NCBI GenBank assembly: GCA_944989445.1
Contig: CALYLW010000990.1
Location: 62,001 to 126,000 of the forward strand
Direction of reading: 5' to 3'
Source: Ampullaceana balthica
Taxonomy: Eukaryota; Mollusca; Gastropoda; Lymnaeidae
DNA: 64,000 nucleotides
Shown: positions 37,801 through 48,246 of the stretch, piece after piece
Layout: each line of letters starts with the position of its first letter
Numbering within the stretch: the first letter of the stretch is position 1
Notes under the pieces: model-generated
Database searches by the model: none
Seen by the model: the letters and a program-made list of their open reading frames with translations, nothing else
Told to the model about the DNA's origin: nothing
Program-made: the position numbers and the translations under genes

Positions 37801-40800
37801 TAGACGAGATAGGTATACATTCACTCCTAAAAAAGCTTTAAAATAAACACAGCTACCGGCCCAGATGAATTGCCTGCAAGGTTATTAAAAGAACTAAGCA
37901 AAGAACTGTCCTCAATCCTTATAGTTATTTTTCAAGCCTCTCTAAACCAGGGTAAAGTGCCCCAGGATTGGAAATTAGCTAACGTAACTCCACTCTTTAA
38001 GAAAGGGGATAAATCAGACCCTGGTAATTACAGACCTGTATCACTTACTAGTATCACCTGTAAATTACTAGAACACATAATATATAGTAAAATAGTTAAC
38101 CACCTAGACATATATAATGCCCTATGCCCTCATCAACACGGCTTTAGAAAAAACAGATCATGTGAAACACAATTAATAGGTTTAATAGATGAACTATCAA
38201 AAGGCTTAGACAATAATGATCAAATAGACACAATATTACTAGACTTATCAAAAGCATTTGACAAAGTTCACCACCTTAGTTTACTTAAAAAACTTAACTA
38301 CTTTGGAATCTCAGGTTCCCTTACATCATTGGATCCAAGACTTCCTTTTGGGCAGGGAGCAAACTGTAATAATTAATGGATCTAAATCTGCACCAATAAA
38401 GGTTAACTCAGGAGTTCCACAAGGAACTGTGCTAGTCCCTTACTCTTTTTAATTTATATAAATGATTTACCCAACAACATCTCAACAGGAACAAAAGTTA
38501 GGTTATTTGCTGATGATTGTATAATCTATAGAACAATTAAATCAGAACAAGATAGCAACATTTTACAAAAAGACTTAGATGAATTGATAAAATGGGAAAC
38601 TAACTGGAGTATGTCTTTCCACCCAGAAAAAGTGTCAACTGTTAAGAGAAACAAAGAAAAAGAAACAAATAAATTCAAAATATTACATTCATGGAAAAGA
38701 ACTGACCCAAACTAAAGATGCAAAATACTTAGGAGTCTTAATAAATGAGAAACTATCATGGAATCCCCATGTCAATGAAGTTATTAAAAAATCAAACAAA
38801 ACCTTAGGCTTTATAAAGAGAAACTTTAACAATCGTAATAGAGATATAAAACTAAAATGCTATCTCACTTTGGTGAGACCTGTACTAGAATATGCATCTT
38901 CTGTATGGGACCCATCCACCAAAGAAAGCATTGATAAACTAGAACAAATTCAAAAAAAGAGCTGCCAGATTCATTACTGGAGAATATTCAAAACTGACAA
39001 GAATAACACCATTAGTTAAATCATTAAACCTTGAAACACTAGAGGATAGAAGACCCAAGAGCAAAGTAGTAATCATACATAAAGCAATTAATTCTAATTT
39101 AGAAATACAACACAAAGATAACTTAATACAACCCTCAGATAGACATAAGGATAAAAACACATTTCTTATTCTGTATGCAAGAACAAACACATACAAATTT
39201 TCTTTCTTCCCGTCCGGAATTCGGGCGTGGAATGGGTTGCCTGAAGAAACCAGGAAAACCAACACTTTATCAACATTTAAATCCCTTATAAAAATGCAGG
39301 ACTAAACAAAAACCATCGATAAGCGTAGGACGCTATAATCTTCTGTATAGAAGGATCGTCTGTAAACAGATAAGGTAAGTCATTGAGTCTTGGCTGCAAT
39401 ATATCTGCTGTAATTGTTTAGTGTTGATGACAACACTACAGAGAAATTACTTTTAGATCCTAAATTCTTTGAGCAATAAATGCCCGTGAAATTTTCTTCC
39501 ATTCAAAGATATTTACAAAAATAAAAGGTATCTTAAAATTATTGTACTATGAAAAATACACTGAATTCTTTATGATGGGTTTACATAGGGTTATATATTA
39601 AATTATACATGAGCAAGAGCTCCAGATTAGAGTTAGAGTCTATAATTATCATTATGGTTTGTTTCCAGACACTCACAGGTCACCATGAGCCAGTGACAGG
39701 TATCAAGTTTGACCGCTGGCATATTGTAACTGGGAGTAAGGACGGCTATGTCCTTGGCTGGAGTGCTGTAGGGAGTCATTCCAGGTGCATTGCTGCCCTA
39801 AGACATCCCAAGTAAGTCTTAAATATTTTTATTCAGCTTTGAAGTAAAGTCACGTTAGTTTTGATAAAATGTATTTCAAAGAATTAGATTAATAGAAGCC
39901 ACAATTAGTACCAAATAAAATTATCCTTAGATTACATTTCTTTAACTTTGATAATCCTATATATTTTTTTAGGTAACATCAGCCCTCTGAATTGCACAAC
40001 CTAAATACAATCTTATCATTTATTGCATGAACCAAGTTTGGCTTATAGTGTTATAGTGCCAATTTGTAGCTAAGATTCGGTACAAGGGCCACCCCAATAT
40101 TACCTTATAAAATGTCAAAAATAATTTAGGTGAACATTTTTAAGTAGGTAACATTGGAAATTCTTTTGAGTTTTCAAACTATGAGAAAAACATTGTAACA
40201 AACTGAAATTCTGTCAGATTCTATTTATAGTTATAAAATTGTTGAAATTAAATAAATATATTTTTAAGATAACAAGCTACACTATATAGTTTTTATATTG
40301 ACCATTTAGAATGCCAGTAATTTACATTTAGGCATCATCTTTAATGAAAATTTCCATATAGATTTTTTTCTTTAAAATTTGTTTCTTTTAAGATTCTTTT
40401 ACTTGCACGTGTCTTTAGATTTTTTAATCTGTAAACTTTGATAGTGGCATCTTGTGACATATTTTTGTAATTGTGATTATTATCCTTACAAAAATAAAGA
40501 GAGAGTGACTGGATCTCTTTAAAAGATTTCAACAGAGTGTCTCAGTAAATCTGCTGCTTTTATAATCACATTTCTTAAAGATTAATTACTGACCAGCTTG
40601 TAGCTTAATTAAAGTAATGGGGGTGAGAATGCAATCAGGCTTATAAATAGGTAAATGTATAATATAAAAACAGGGTATTAGTAGGCCTGACAGGACATAA
40701 CACAACAGCAAACGTTTCGGCAAAGAGCCTTCCTCAACGGACAAATAGTGCACAAATGAAACTAATAAAACGAAATAAAAATAAAAAAACACTTAGCTGC

Positions 40801-43195
40801 GGAGAAATCCAAGTAGTCCAGTAGAGATCAAACATCTCTACTGGACTACTTGGATTTCACCGCAGCTAAGTGTTTTTTTTTCTTGTTTTTTTCTACACAG
40901 ACCAGTACAAATGATTACAGTTGTTACTTTGTTACACAGACCAGTACGAATGATTACGGTTGTTACTTTGTTACACAGACCAGTATGAATGATTACATTT
41001 TAGAGGGTCATAAAGCACACTAGCAACAATAACTGGGCAAAAGGAAACAAAATTCTGGAAGCCCTGCACTACAATGTATATTATTTTGATAAAGAACATG
41101 TTTGGCAACTTTTGAGCTTAACTTAATGTTAACAGGGAAGTTCTATGCCTGGAGTTCACCTATCTGAGAGTGATCACAGGATCAGCTGATGGACGAGTCA
41201 GGATCTGGAACCTGATCACTGGTCAGTGTTGTCGTATCATGAGAGGCAACAGTCGCAGTGACCCCATTCTCTCCATGGTTGCCATTGGCGACAGGTCAGT
41301 TCAATGGTCATCTTATTTGTATTGACTCTATTAGCTTTTAATAATAATTAAAGCATCTAGACAAAATGTGGGTGAGACTGAAATCTGGGTTTTAGATAAA
41401 TAAATATACGTCATTAAAACAGGGTATGCATACTTTGTTGTGTGACGTCTTGTCAGGCCTATAAAATAGAATGTGAAGAAATCAGAAATAATAGATAAGA
41501 AATAAGTTATTTTTGCATGCTTATAATTTTGTAAGAGAATGTTTACAGTGTTGTTTGTGAATGAATATCTAAAGCTGCGATGTTTTCATGTTGTGTCTTA
41601 GAATCACAGTCAACACATTAAATAGCCTTCTGGTGATGAACTTTGAGAAAGTCAATTGGGATTACAGTCTTCACAGTGATCACGTCCCACCACTGGTTCA
41701 GTATGGCTCCTACAGTGATGCACCTGTGCGTTCACAGCCTTATCCTTACATAAGGGCTCAGCGCATGTCCAAAGCAGGTGCCACAAACTCAAAAATTGTC
41801 CACCATGACCGTCCTGGCCCGGACTCCAACACAAGACAAGTTTTACTTCAACAACAGTACAGAGCCCACCAACTCCAGCACAGTGCCAAAAGTCTGAGTT
41901 CCAGAAGTTTATACAACGCCAAGTGTGTACAGAGCATGACAGGAATATCCGATGGACTTCCTTCAACGTCAGAAATAACACCAACTCAGTTATCTGCCCG
42001 CCAAGAGAGGGCAGGTAACCCTGAACAAATGGTTAACAAAAAGGGCCTGAACTCTGTACATGGTACTCAATCTGCCTCTAGATCAAGAGTTCAGTCGACA
42101 CCCTCACAGCTCAGTGTCACCATTAAAGAACAGGAGGACGAGAAGGAACCGCTTCACATAACCAGGAGAATTTCATGGGCCTTTGAGAAACCATTAATCC
42201 CCAAGGACAAAAACATCAGTTTGTCAGAGATCAAAGCTTTGCTGAGGTCACAAATTCGGATGAAGAAGGAAAGAGTTGTTCCACCTGATTTCATTTACCT
42301 GACAGTCAGTACAATCCAAAAGTCCATAAATAAATCAGAGACTAATGTTAACACCAAACACAACATGCTCGACTGGAAGCCAGGCACTGACACTGACACT
42401 GTCAAGAAGAGACCAAGTTCTTCTCCAAGTCGCATCGATCCCAGGACAAAAGTTCCAGTCGAGGAACTGGGTTTAGAAACTTTTATGACAGAAGATGGCA
42501 CAGTCTCTGAATTCTCCGACAAGTGGTCTGTCAAAACTAAAGAACAGCCCAAAGCTGATGTAGTCAAGACAAAGGAGTGTTACTCTACTGTGTGCATGGC
42601 CACACCTGTGTTACCAGGGCTGCACAATAGTCTGCATCCTATCAAGGTCAAAACAACTGTTCCACCAGGTTGGGTCATTCGTCCTATTTCTGCTGGTCCG
42701 TTAGGTTCAGGTGGCAAGGCTCATACACCACTAGCCCTTGAGCCAAGGCCCATAACTGCTCCTGGTAAAACAGGCTGCACCAGTGTAACATCCATCCCTC
42801 CTGGTATCGCCCCTTCCCTTGCTGGTGTTGGTGGCTTGCTGCAGAGGCCCAAGCCGTATCAGCTTATGTCCACCAGTCAGTATGAAACTAGCAATGTCCC
42901 GATGCTGATGTATCCTAAGGAAGTCAAAGAAAAACCAGCAGAGCTTTTGGAAGGTAGGAAAAATCGACATGGACAAATAGAAATAGGCCCAGAAGGCCAA
43001 GCTATGGGACGTGTTAGTATTTATAACCAACCAATGAGAGAACATGTCAAGTTTGAGCTGCGGACACATCTGCAAGAAGAGGAGCAATTGTCTCAGATCA
43101 GACGACAGCATGATGAGCAAGGTAAAAGTAAACTTAACAAAGAGGAGAGGAAGAAAAGAAAGGCTTGGCTTGCTATGGCATCAAAAGTCAAATAA
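25827..43195 (+). CDS. FBXW10: F-box/WD40 protein, FBXW10-like (9 exons, complete)
   Basis: Predicted substrate-recognition subunit of an SCF-type ubiquitin ligase. Exons: 25827-26475, 26633-27090, 29735-29967, 30403-30606, 30895-31016, 31201-31349, 39669-39811, 41136-41294, 41602-43195. All junctions are GT-AG with closing phase; 1236 residues. Order: a Cys cluster CGQCETC (about 71-77) and a helical N-terminal region as in FBXW10; an F-box (about 311-353, [17 protein letters not shown]); six or seven WD40 blades (about 430-710) with [20 protein letters not shown] and [12 protein letters not shown]; then a long low-complexity tail (about 720-1236) ending in a basic, charged segment. The order and spacing match vertebrate FBXW10/CDRT1. 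The first ATG pair lies in an exon that may start at 25813 (ttccag acceptor), so an upstream exon is possible. The 8.3-kb intron 6 contains nested transposons. Confidence 0.92.
27395..27770. repeat. 37-bp minisatellite, about 10 copies
   Basis: Unit caatcaactaaatctatgtt followed by aatgtggttatcatgta, in FBXW10 intron 2. Nearly identical copies. Confidence 0.95.
27847..28260. mobile_element. MITE with taaatcccttatat ends, copy 1
   Basis: The ends taaatcccttatat and atataagggattta are inverted. The interior has gttcgatcgatctgaaattt and aaatttcagcttgatcggat. A second copy lies at 56691-57045. No coding capacity. Confidence 0.65.
28440..28570. repeat. 55-bp tandem duplication
   Basis: A block containing ttgtgtagcttagtgagctg and cttggcatatgatcaatat is present twice in direct order in FBXW10 intron 2. 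Confidence 0.85.
28957..29335. repeat. 32-bp minisatellite carrying antisense 5' splice-site consensus
   Basis: About 11 copies of catggtacttacctgtctag followed by a C-rich run. On the minus strand each unit reads CTAGACAGGTAAGTACC, a perfect CAG|GTAAGT donor. On the plus strand it gives tacctgtctag, an acceptor-like string. Located in FBXW10 intron 2, antisense to the gene. Confidence 0.9.
29975..30243. repeat. G-rich gatgggtggatggaggga-type array after FBXW10 exon 3
   Basis: Irregular 8-24-bp units of gatgggtg and gatggagg begin within about ten bases of the exon 3 donor (gtaaga at 29968) and fill most of the short intron 3. Open frames inside are repeat translations. Confidence 0.9.
31350..31658. 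other. Start of FBXW10 intron 6
   Basis: Unique AT-rich sequence before the first Helitron. No feature is recognised. Confidence 0.5.
31659..31913 (-). mobile_element. Non-autonomous Helitron, family 2 copy 1
   Basis: On the minus strand it starts TCAATATACATAATTCCCGT and ends with hairpin CCGTCATTTTTGATGG plus tgatacgCTAG. It lies between A and T without target duplication, as Helitrons do. A close copy lies at 56029-56311. Confidence 0.75.
32805..33500 (+). other. GC-richer block inside the hAT element
   Basis: Base composition differs sharply from the surroundings. A reading frame (about 32870-33000) contains [19 protein letters not shown]. Farther right, an aataaa signal near 33380 is followed by a segment that looks like the end of an LTR. 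It may be a fragment of another retrotransposon; not identified. Confidence 0.35.
33738..35445 (+). pseudogene. hAT transposase remnant (TTF-type zinc finger and DUF4371)
   Basis: Five consecutive frames (33738-34058, 33860-34249, 34242-34625, 34668-34964, 35038-35445) cover one protein with shifts and stops between them. Visible parts: a TTF-like zinc-finger region ([20 protein letters not shown]), a DUF4371 core ([19 protein letters not shown]) and the [14 protein letters not shown] motif of the RNase H-like fold. This matches ZMYM1-like hAT proteins. A 46-bp local duplication (gagcgtcacgtcagggctcc) near 34872-34970 adds damage. Not functional as written. Confidence 0.8.
36387..39300 (+). 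pseudogene. LINE ORF2 remnant: endonuclease and reverse transcriptase
   Basis: Endonuclease pieces: [14 protein letters not shown] (about 36610), GSIYRPPNT (about 36835) and LWIMGDFN (about 36925). Reverse transcriptase pieces: [17 protein letters not shown] (about 38020), [25 protein letters not shown] and [11 protein letters not shown] (about 38500). A C-terminal part ends with [14 protein letters not shown] (about 39215). Frame shifts and stops separate them. The layout is that of CR1/L2/jockey-type LINEs; the finer clade is uncertain. Confidence 0.85.
39331..39668. other. End of FBXW10 intron 6
   Basis: AT-rich, with no feature beyond the acceptor (gtttccag, ending 39668). Confidence 0.5.
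39812..40787. other. FBXW10 intron 7, left part
   Basis: AT-rich intron. A stretch at 40615-40705 (gggtgagaatgc to ggcctgacagga) resembles 41369-41460 in intron 8 (gggtgagactga to gtcaggcct), so a degraded dispersed repeat is likely. Confidence 0.45.
40788..40874. repeat. 41-bp inverted repeat with 5-base loop
   Basis: The arms aacacttagctgcgg...agtagagat and their reverse complement differ at one base and are separated by caaac. The transcript would fold into a long hairpin. In FBXW10 intron 7. Confidence 0.9.
40893..40995. repeat. 39-bp tandem repeat, about 2.6 copies
   Basis: Unit acacagaccagtacaaatga followed by ttacagttgttactttgtt, directly after the hairpin. Confidence 0.85.
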
Positions 43196-45426
43196 TGGCA
43201 AGATTCACTCATCACATTCAACTGTAAGAGTTGATGCTTTTTTGCATGTTTCTATTATTTATTGCATTATTGGACACTGTTGGGGAAATAGTTGCATTCA
43301 TATTTTAATTAAACTTAAAAAAACTAAATGGGAGATCTATTTTGGGGGGGAAAGGGGGGGGGCAGGATAGATCTATTTGAAGGACATAATTTACAGTTGT
43401 ACGAAAGTCCCACTAACGGTTCACTAACCATTTAATAAGTTAAGTATCTGTCAGTCCACAGTTAGTGATATGTTGATTTGCATTTTGTATTGTTGTTGCT
43501 GTATATTTATTCTGATGTGAAAATATTTTTACCACTCTTATATTATTGTAATCTAGCAAACCATATTTAATAATGCGCTTCCCGTGTGTACTCACTCAAA
43601 AAAATAACAATCTTCTTTTAGTTGTGAGTTCTGCCAAAGTATTCATTCTTCCTTACCATAATATATAATGGTGTTCCAATAATATACAAACTATACACAA
43701 GAGAATGTAAGTGTGTTTAATAATAATAGAATCTTTTTTAAAAATAAATAATATATTATAAATATTAACATTATTTTTAACAAGGGTGAGAATTAAATTT
43801 TAAACTTATCACTAAGCAAAAATGTACTTTTAATACTTAAATCATATTGTGCTCCAGATTTAGTCAAATCATTGAGTTTTAGAAAATATATTCAGTTCTC
43901 CTATGTGGTAAACAAACATGTTTTTGTAAACATATTCAGTTCTCCTATGTGGTAAACAAACATGTTTTTGTAAACATATTCAGTTCTCCTATGTGGTAAA
44001 CAAACATGTTTTTGTAAACATATCCAGTTCTACTATGTGGTAAACAAACATGTTTTTGTAAACATATCCAGTTCTAGCATACTTCTCTAGTTCTGGTTCT
44101 ACTCTTTGGTCAACTATATACATGTGTCCATTTCCATAAACATGACCAATGTTAGTTAAGTTTTCCTATTCTTTATTACTCAAGATGAAACAACAGTATT
44201 AAAAACAATAAATAAAGATTTTAATATTATTATTATTCAATTATATTCAAATGATTATGAAAATGTTTCATGAATTATAAATAAAAGGTAAAAAATTATT
44301 TCTCAATTGCTCTAAATTTTGATCCTTTCCTTTTGCACCCAAGTACATCATGCAAAGGGAACATCAAAAGCCATCAAATGGGGAATAGACAAAATATCTG
44401 TTCAAAATTAAATGTAATAGGTAACAAGTGCTGATGTACTTATCAGTTTTTACTGTATTTTCAAATCTACATTTCATTGTATACTTATTGATTGGTTTAA
44501 ACATTTCATTGGTAAATGTCAAAAATTGGAAAATATCATCATCGCATCTTTAAGTTAGAATTTAAGATTTTATTTTATGGGATTATTTCATGTAAAAAAT
44601 GTTAAATAATTTATTATGATTGAAAAAACATCCTATCAGTATTATTGTAAACCATTGGGTACCGATTACTTTATTTTTTCTTCAATGCTTTAAGACAATC
44701 TAACCATTTGAAATTCTAGAAAATGTAAAGAAATACACTGTACATTATTTATAATTCTAAAGGAAGGATTCAATGCCAGTTACAGTGACAGCCCAATCAG
44801 CCTTGCCATAGTTATTGCTGCACACAGGTCATGGCTAAATTGTAAGGTCACATTCACTTGAAAATTTCCATCAAAGTTAAATAATACCAGAGCTGATAAA
44901 CAGGATGATTTGCACAAAGATATCACAACTAGAGCACTTGCAAGTGTAAAATTTCAAATACACATCTGCCATTTTTAACAAGAAAATTTACATTTAAACT
45001 TAAGATATCTGATTATTGTATATTAGTGTGATACTAGAGATTCCATGTTATTATGTCACGTCAACTGAAAATGTTCATTAAGTACAACCTGTGACTGACC
45101 AACTATTTGTTTATTTCTGACTTAGTAGCCATCTTTAAGGTTGACCAACACAAAATGAATCAAGTAGGCCTATTAATTTATTTACAATTCCACTTGTATA
45201 TTGGACATGGATCTGAGAGATTTCAGATGAAGTCTGACAATTACTTTTTTGTATAGATAGACATGCAAGGGTAGGAATGAGTTTTTTCCACACGCCACAC
45301 AGTATAACTAGTCCAAAATAATTTGTGTTGACCATTTTCTTAACGCTTTAATTGATAAAATTATTTTTCAAGCTTAAGAAATGTTTTTGTCCATTCCTAT
45401 ACTGTACACATGTTATCCTGCTCTAT
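43196..45426. other. 3' flank of the FBXW10-like gene
   Basis: Contains the FBXW10 3' untranslated region; aataaa signals at 44207-44216 are candidate poly(A) signals. A G-run lies at 43343-43365. The minus strand at 44780-44905 has a coding-looking stretch ending VTLQFSHDLCAAITMARL before a stop, but I cannot link it to a gene. Confidence 0.45.
43887..44074. repeat. 44-bp tandem repeat, about 4 copies
   Basis: Unit atattcagttctcctatgtg followed by gtaaacaaacatgtttttgtaaac (44 bp in all). Confidence 0.9.
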
Positions 45427-45765
45427 TCATCTTAGTTCAAGGTTTTTTTTCAGGTTGCTTCCAAATGTATCCCACATTTGGGTGTTTGACTCCAGATGGC
45501 CAATGTACTCTTTGGCCTTCTTTTCCCCTGTGGAGCTTAAATAAAGGAATATCTGGTCAAATTATTTAGGAGTTAATTTAAAGTGTCCCCTATCCACCTC
45601 CAGTCTGGGTGAATCCTCCCCTATAAATCTTTGTAGATGAGGCTTGACCGATTTATATTCAGGATCTAAGCAAGTGTTTATGAAGGTCTGCATACTTTTT
45701 GAATGTGCTCTAAGTTTTGGTTCAATTAAGTAGAACTGTTTCAGCCTTCTTGTTCCAAAATATGC
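45427..45765 (-). pseudogene. Unidentified coding remnant with one in-frame stop
   Basis: The minus strand is open for 67 codons (45765-45565), has one TAA (45562-45564), then stays open in the same frame for 44 more codons to a TGA (45427-45429). The composition looks like protein (for example RRLKQFYLIEPKLRAHSK, HLQRFIGEDSPRLEVDRG, EYIGHLESNTQMWDTFG). Upstream of 45765 the frame has several stops; a TAG there could also be a splice acceptor. I do not recognise the family. A decayed copy of a gene or element ORF is likeliest; a true terminal exon is possible. Confidence 0.45.
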
Positions 45766-45990
45766 CTATCTACACTGTTATTGTTAAGCAGTAAATAAAA
45801 GTCAAAATGTTTCTACGAAAGAATCCAATGCCAAAATGTATCATAAACAACTGAATACTTTAATAAATTTAATATACAATCATATACAATATACAAGACA
45901 CAAATTTTTATTGCCTAAATTGTACTGCACCAAATTAAAATATTATCATTAAACAAATTTGTTTGTTTGTTGATTTTGAATGTTGACATA

Positions 45991-46150
45991 AATGTTTGGA
46001 CTTACAGAGATGTTGGCTCATTAATGTTTGGACTTACAGAGATGTTGGCTCATTAATGTTTGGACTTACAGAGATGTTGGCTCATTAATGTTTGGACTTA
46101 CAGAGATGTTGGCTCATTAATGTTTGGACTTACAGAGATGTTGGCTCATT
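45991..46150. repeat. 32-bp tandem repeat, 5 copies
   Basis: Unit aatgtttggacttacagaga followed by tgttggctcatt, five near-perfect copies. Confidence 0.95.
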
Positions 46151-46399
46151 AAGAAGACCAACATTCAAGCAGTGGTTATTAAAATCTCACCATAGATGAC
46201 CAATGTAAATCTTAAAATGTCAGATCATAAAAATATTAAGTGCTACCCTGCTACACATTTCTTGTACATTAGATTATGGTTGTGACTACTTATTAAATAA
46301 AGGATTGATACTTTATTTAGACTTATCCTCATAAAGCTTACATACATAATGATGTAACTCATATTCTCAATAAAGATATAAATTATTTTTCTTTATCAT

Positions 46400-46405
46400 T
46401 TTATT
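46400..46405 (-). terminator. Candidate poly(A) signal of the GPANK1-like gene
   Basis: AATAAA on the minus strand, about 206 bases past the stop codon. Confidence 0.4.
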
Positions 46406-46611
46406 ATTTTTTATACATATCGTCTATGCAATACAATGTCATTCATTTGGAAAGTTTAAAAAAATTGAAACAACTTAATTTAACACAATTAGGTTAGAAA
46501 AAGCTCCGACACCATAGATTGCTTTAACACACATATATTCAAATTTAATGTGGACAAATACATTTCTAAAGGCTTTTATATCACATTCAATGTTAGTGCA
46601 AGGTTTTTAAG

Positions 46612-47952
46612 TTAAGATCTTTCATTAAACTGTTGGCGCAGATGTTTTTCAAGTTGTTTAGTTTTCATTTCTTTTAATTTAGCAGCATACTTTGCTGCTT
46701 TTCTGGCAGTCAATTTGCGTTCAGGATTCCTACTCGGCTTTGCAACTGCCGTTTGGTCGTGTGGATTGAAGTGGGTAATTCTTTTAGCCCCAGTCTGACC
46801 ACCCAAGCCAATGCGATCTCTTTTCAAAACAGTTTTCACAGGATATCTAGGTCCCTCTCCATTGGGGCCCAAACCTTGGCTGATATTCCAACCAGTTTTT
46901 AACAGCATCTGAAAACCTTTATTGTTATGAGGTATTAAATAAGCAGGGCTTTTCGGTTTGTGTTTGCAATTAAACAAGTGAAGAGTAGAGGTCTGGTGAC
47001 TCTGTTTTTCTTGGTCTGAAAATTCAGCTTTACAAATTGAACAGAAAAACATTGCAGGTAAATCATTTGGTTCAACGTTTTCTGATTTTAAAATGCATTG
47101 TTGAAAACCATTTATTTCATATGCAAGATAAGCATGTCCTGCATAATTAGCCAGTTCAGCGGCTGTTTGACCATTAGAGTTAGTTAATGTCCTGTCGGCA
47201 CCACACTGAAGTAAAACACGAACAAGTTCAGAATGTCCTTCGGTAGCAGCACACATTAACACAGTCCAGCCATAAAAATCTCTGTAGTTTATATCAGCTC
47301 CACTGGATAAAAGTTTCTTTACCTCATGCATCTTTCCCAATTGGCCGAATTGCAATAATTTATAATGCTGTCTTTTCTCCTTGGTTAATGTTGGTAAATG
47401 GGCTGAATTGGTTTGATAAGTGGCTGATGAATTGGTTTGATAAGTGGCTGATGAATTGGTTGGATAAGTGGCTGATGAATTGGTTGGATAAGTGGCTGAT
47501 GAATTGGTTTGATAAGTGGCTGATTCTGACTGTACTTGGCTGTCCGTCAATGTCTTAGAAGAGTTTTTCTCCTCTAAGCCTTGGTTCAAATGACTGTTGT
47601 TTGAATACGTTGAGGGAACAACTGAAGTACTTTCTTGTGTGTCAAGTTGTTTAATATGATGGGTTGTCTCCTTAAACCTGACATCAATTGAACAACTTTT
47701 TTTGTTAGGACAAAGTTTTTCTCGACAAAAGTTATCTTGATATTTTCTGATGACCTTACTCCTTGGGTTTTCAGAAGTTTTCAGGTGAGATTCTTCATTA
47801 ATTAGGGATTCATAAAAATTTTTAACAGCATCACCATCATCTTTGATGGACTGTGTCCGGTCAATGGGATTAATTCTCTCATAATTTGTCAAGTCAACCT
47901 GTGCTGGTACAAACTGAATCAAGTTGCGGTAGGCAGGATCTATGGTTGCCAT
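46612..47952 (-). CDS. GPANK1: G-patch and ankyrin repeat protein, GPANK1-like
   Basis: 446 residues in one uninterrupted frame. Domains: N-terminal region without clear folds; a serine/threonine-rich tandem repeat (about 144-183); two ankyrin repeats (about 196-280, with YGWTVLMCAATEGHSELVRVLL); a C2H2-like finger (C304, C307, H319, H325); and a G-patch (about 343-386, GWNISQGLGPNGEGPRYPVK). A basic helical C-terminus follows. G-patch domains often bind RNA or stimulate DEAH helicases; a precise role for this family is not established. Start chosen at the ATG (MATIDPAYRN). A TTTCAG acceptor just upstream (exon edge 47975) suggests an intron in the 5' untranslated region. The order and sequence match vertebrate GPANK1. 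Confidence 0.92.
   Translation of the reverse strand: MATIDPAYRNLIQFVPAQVDLTNYERINPIDRTQSIKDDGDAVKNFYESLINEESHLKTSENPRSKVIRKYQDNFCREKLCPNKKSCSIDVRFKETTHHIKQLDTQESTSVVPSTYSNNSHLNQGLEEKNSSKTLTDSQVQSESATYQTNSSATYPTNSSATYPTNSSATYQTNSSATYQTNSAHLPTLTKEKRQHYKLLQFGQLGKMHEVKKLLSSGADINYRDFYGWTVLMCAATEGHSELVRVLLQCGADRTLTNSNGQTAAELANYAGHAYLAYEINGFQQCILKSENVEPNDLPAMFFCSICKAEFSDQEKQSHQTSTLHLFNCKHKPKSPAYLIPHNNKGFQMLLKTGWNISQGLGPNGEGPRYPVKTVLKRDRIGLGGQTGAKRITHFNPHDQTAVAKPSRNPERKLTARKAAKYAAKLKEMKTKQLEKHLRQQFNERS
47401..47526 (-). repeat. 24-bp coding tandem repeat in GPANK1
   Basis: Five copies of an eight-codon unit (SATYQTNS or SATYPTNS) in frame within the GPANK1-like protein, between the N-terminal region and the ankyrin repeats. 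Nearly identical DNA suggests recent expansion. Confidence 0.95.
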
Positions 47953-47975
47953 TAGCAATATCCTTGAAAAGTGTT

Positions 47976-48246
47976 CTGAAATAAAAAGTATTTAAAAAAA
48001 ACTTTTCATAATTATTGAAAACTAAATTGTGAAAACATGGTCATAGTTACCACACTTAACTGCTCATTTGTAATTAAACCTAGTGGCCTAGCTTAGGGGG
48101 TGGGGGGGGGGTGGAGTAAATATGTCCCCAGGTGCCAAATACAAAGACATCAATATGAGGCTCACAACGTCACATCATATAAGTGAACAAGGGTAAGATC
48201 AGTGGCGTAGCGATGCAAATGCCCCGGACGGCACTTTCCTCTTAGT
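47976..48246. promoter_or_regulatory. Upstream flank of GPANK1
   Basis: Should contain the 5' leader intron of GPANK1. At 48203 the string cagtggcgtagcga also occurs at 62092-62105, so it is probably the end of a dispersed element. Confidence 0.35.

Larger units (their letters stand above)
31930..39330 (+). mobile_element. CR1/jockey-type LINE, split by a hAT element
   Basis: A decayed non-LTR retrotransposon in FBXW10 intron 6, in two parts (about 31930-32591 and 36350-39330). The first part ends inside a PHD-type zinc finger (CQIC at 32445, [16 protein letters not shown]). The finger's last pair (CIHC) lies at 36350, after the inserted element. The second part carries an apurinic endonuclease and a reverse transcriptase. 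Both ends are approximate. Confidence 0.8.

Noticed and set aside
42295..43120. Minus-strand frames of 90-129 residues
   Set aside because: They are antisense to the last FBXW10 exon, whose own frame is much longer and joins in phase.
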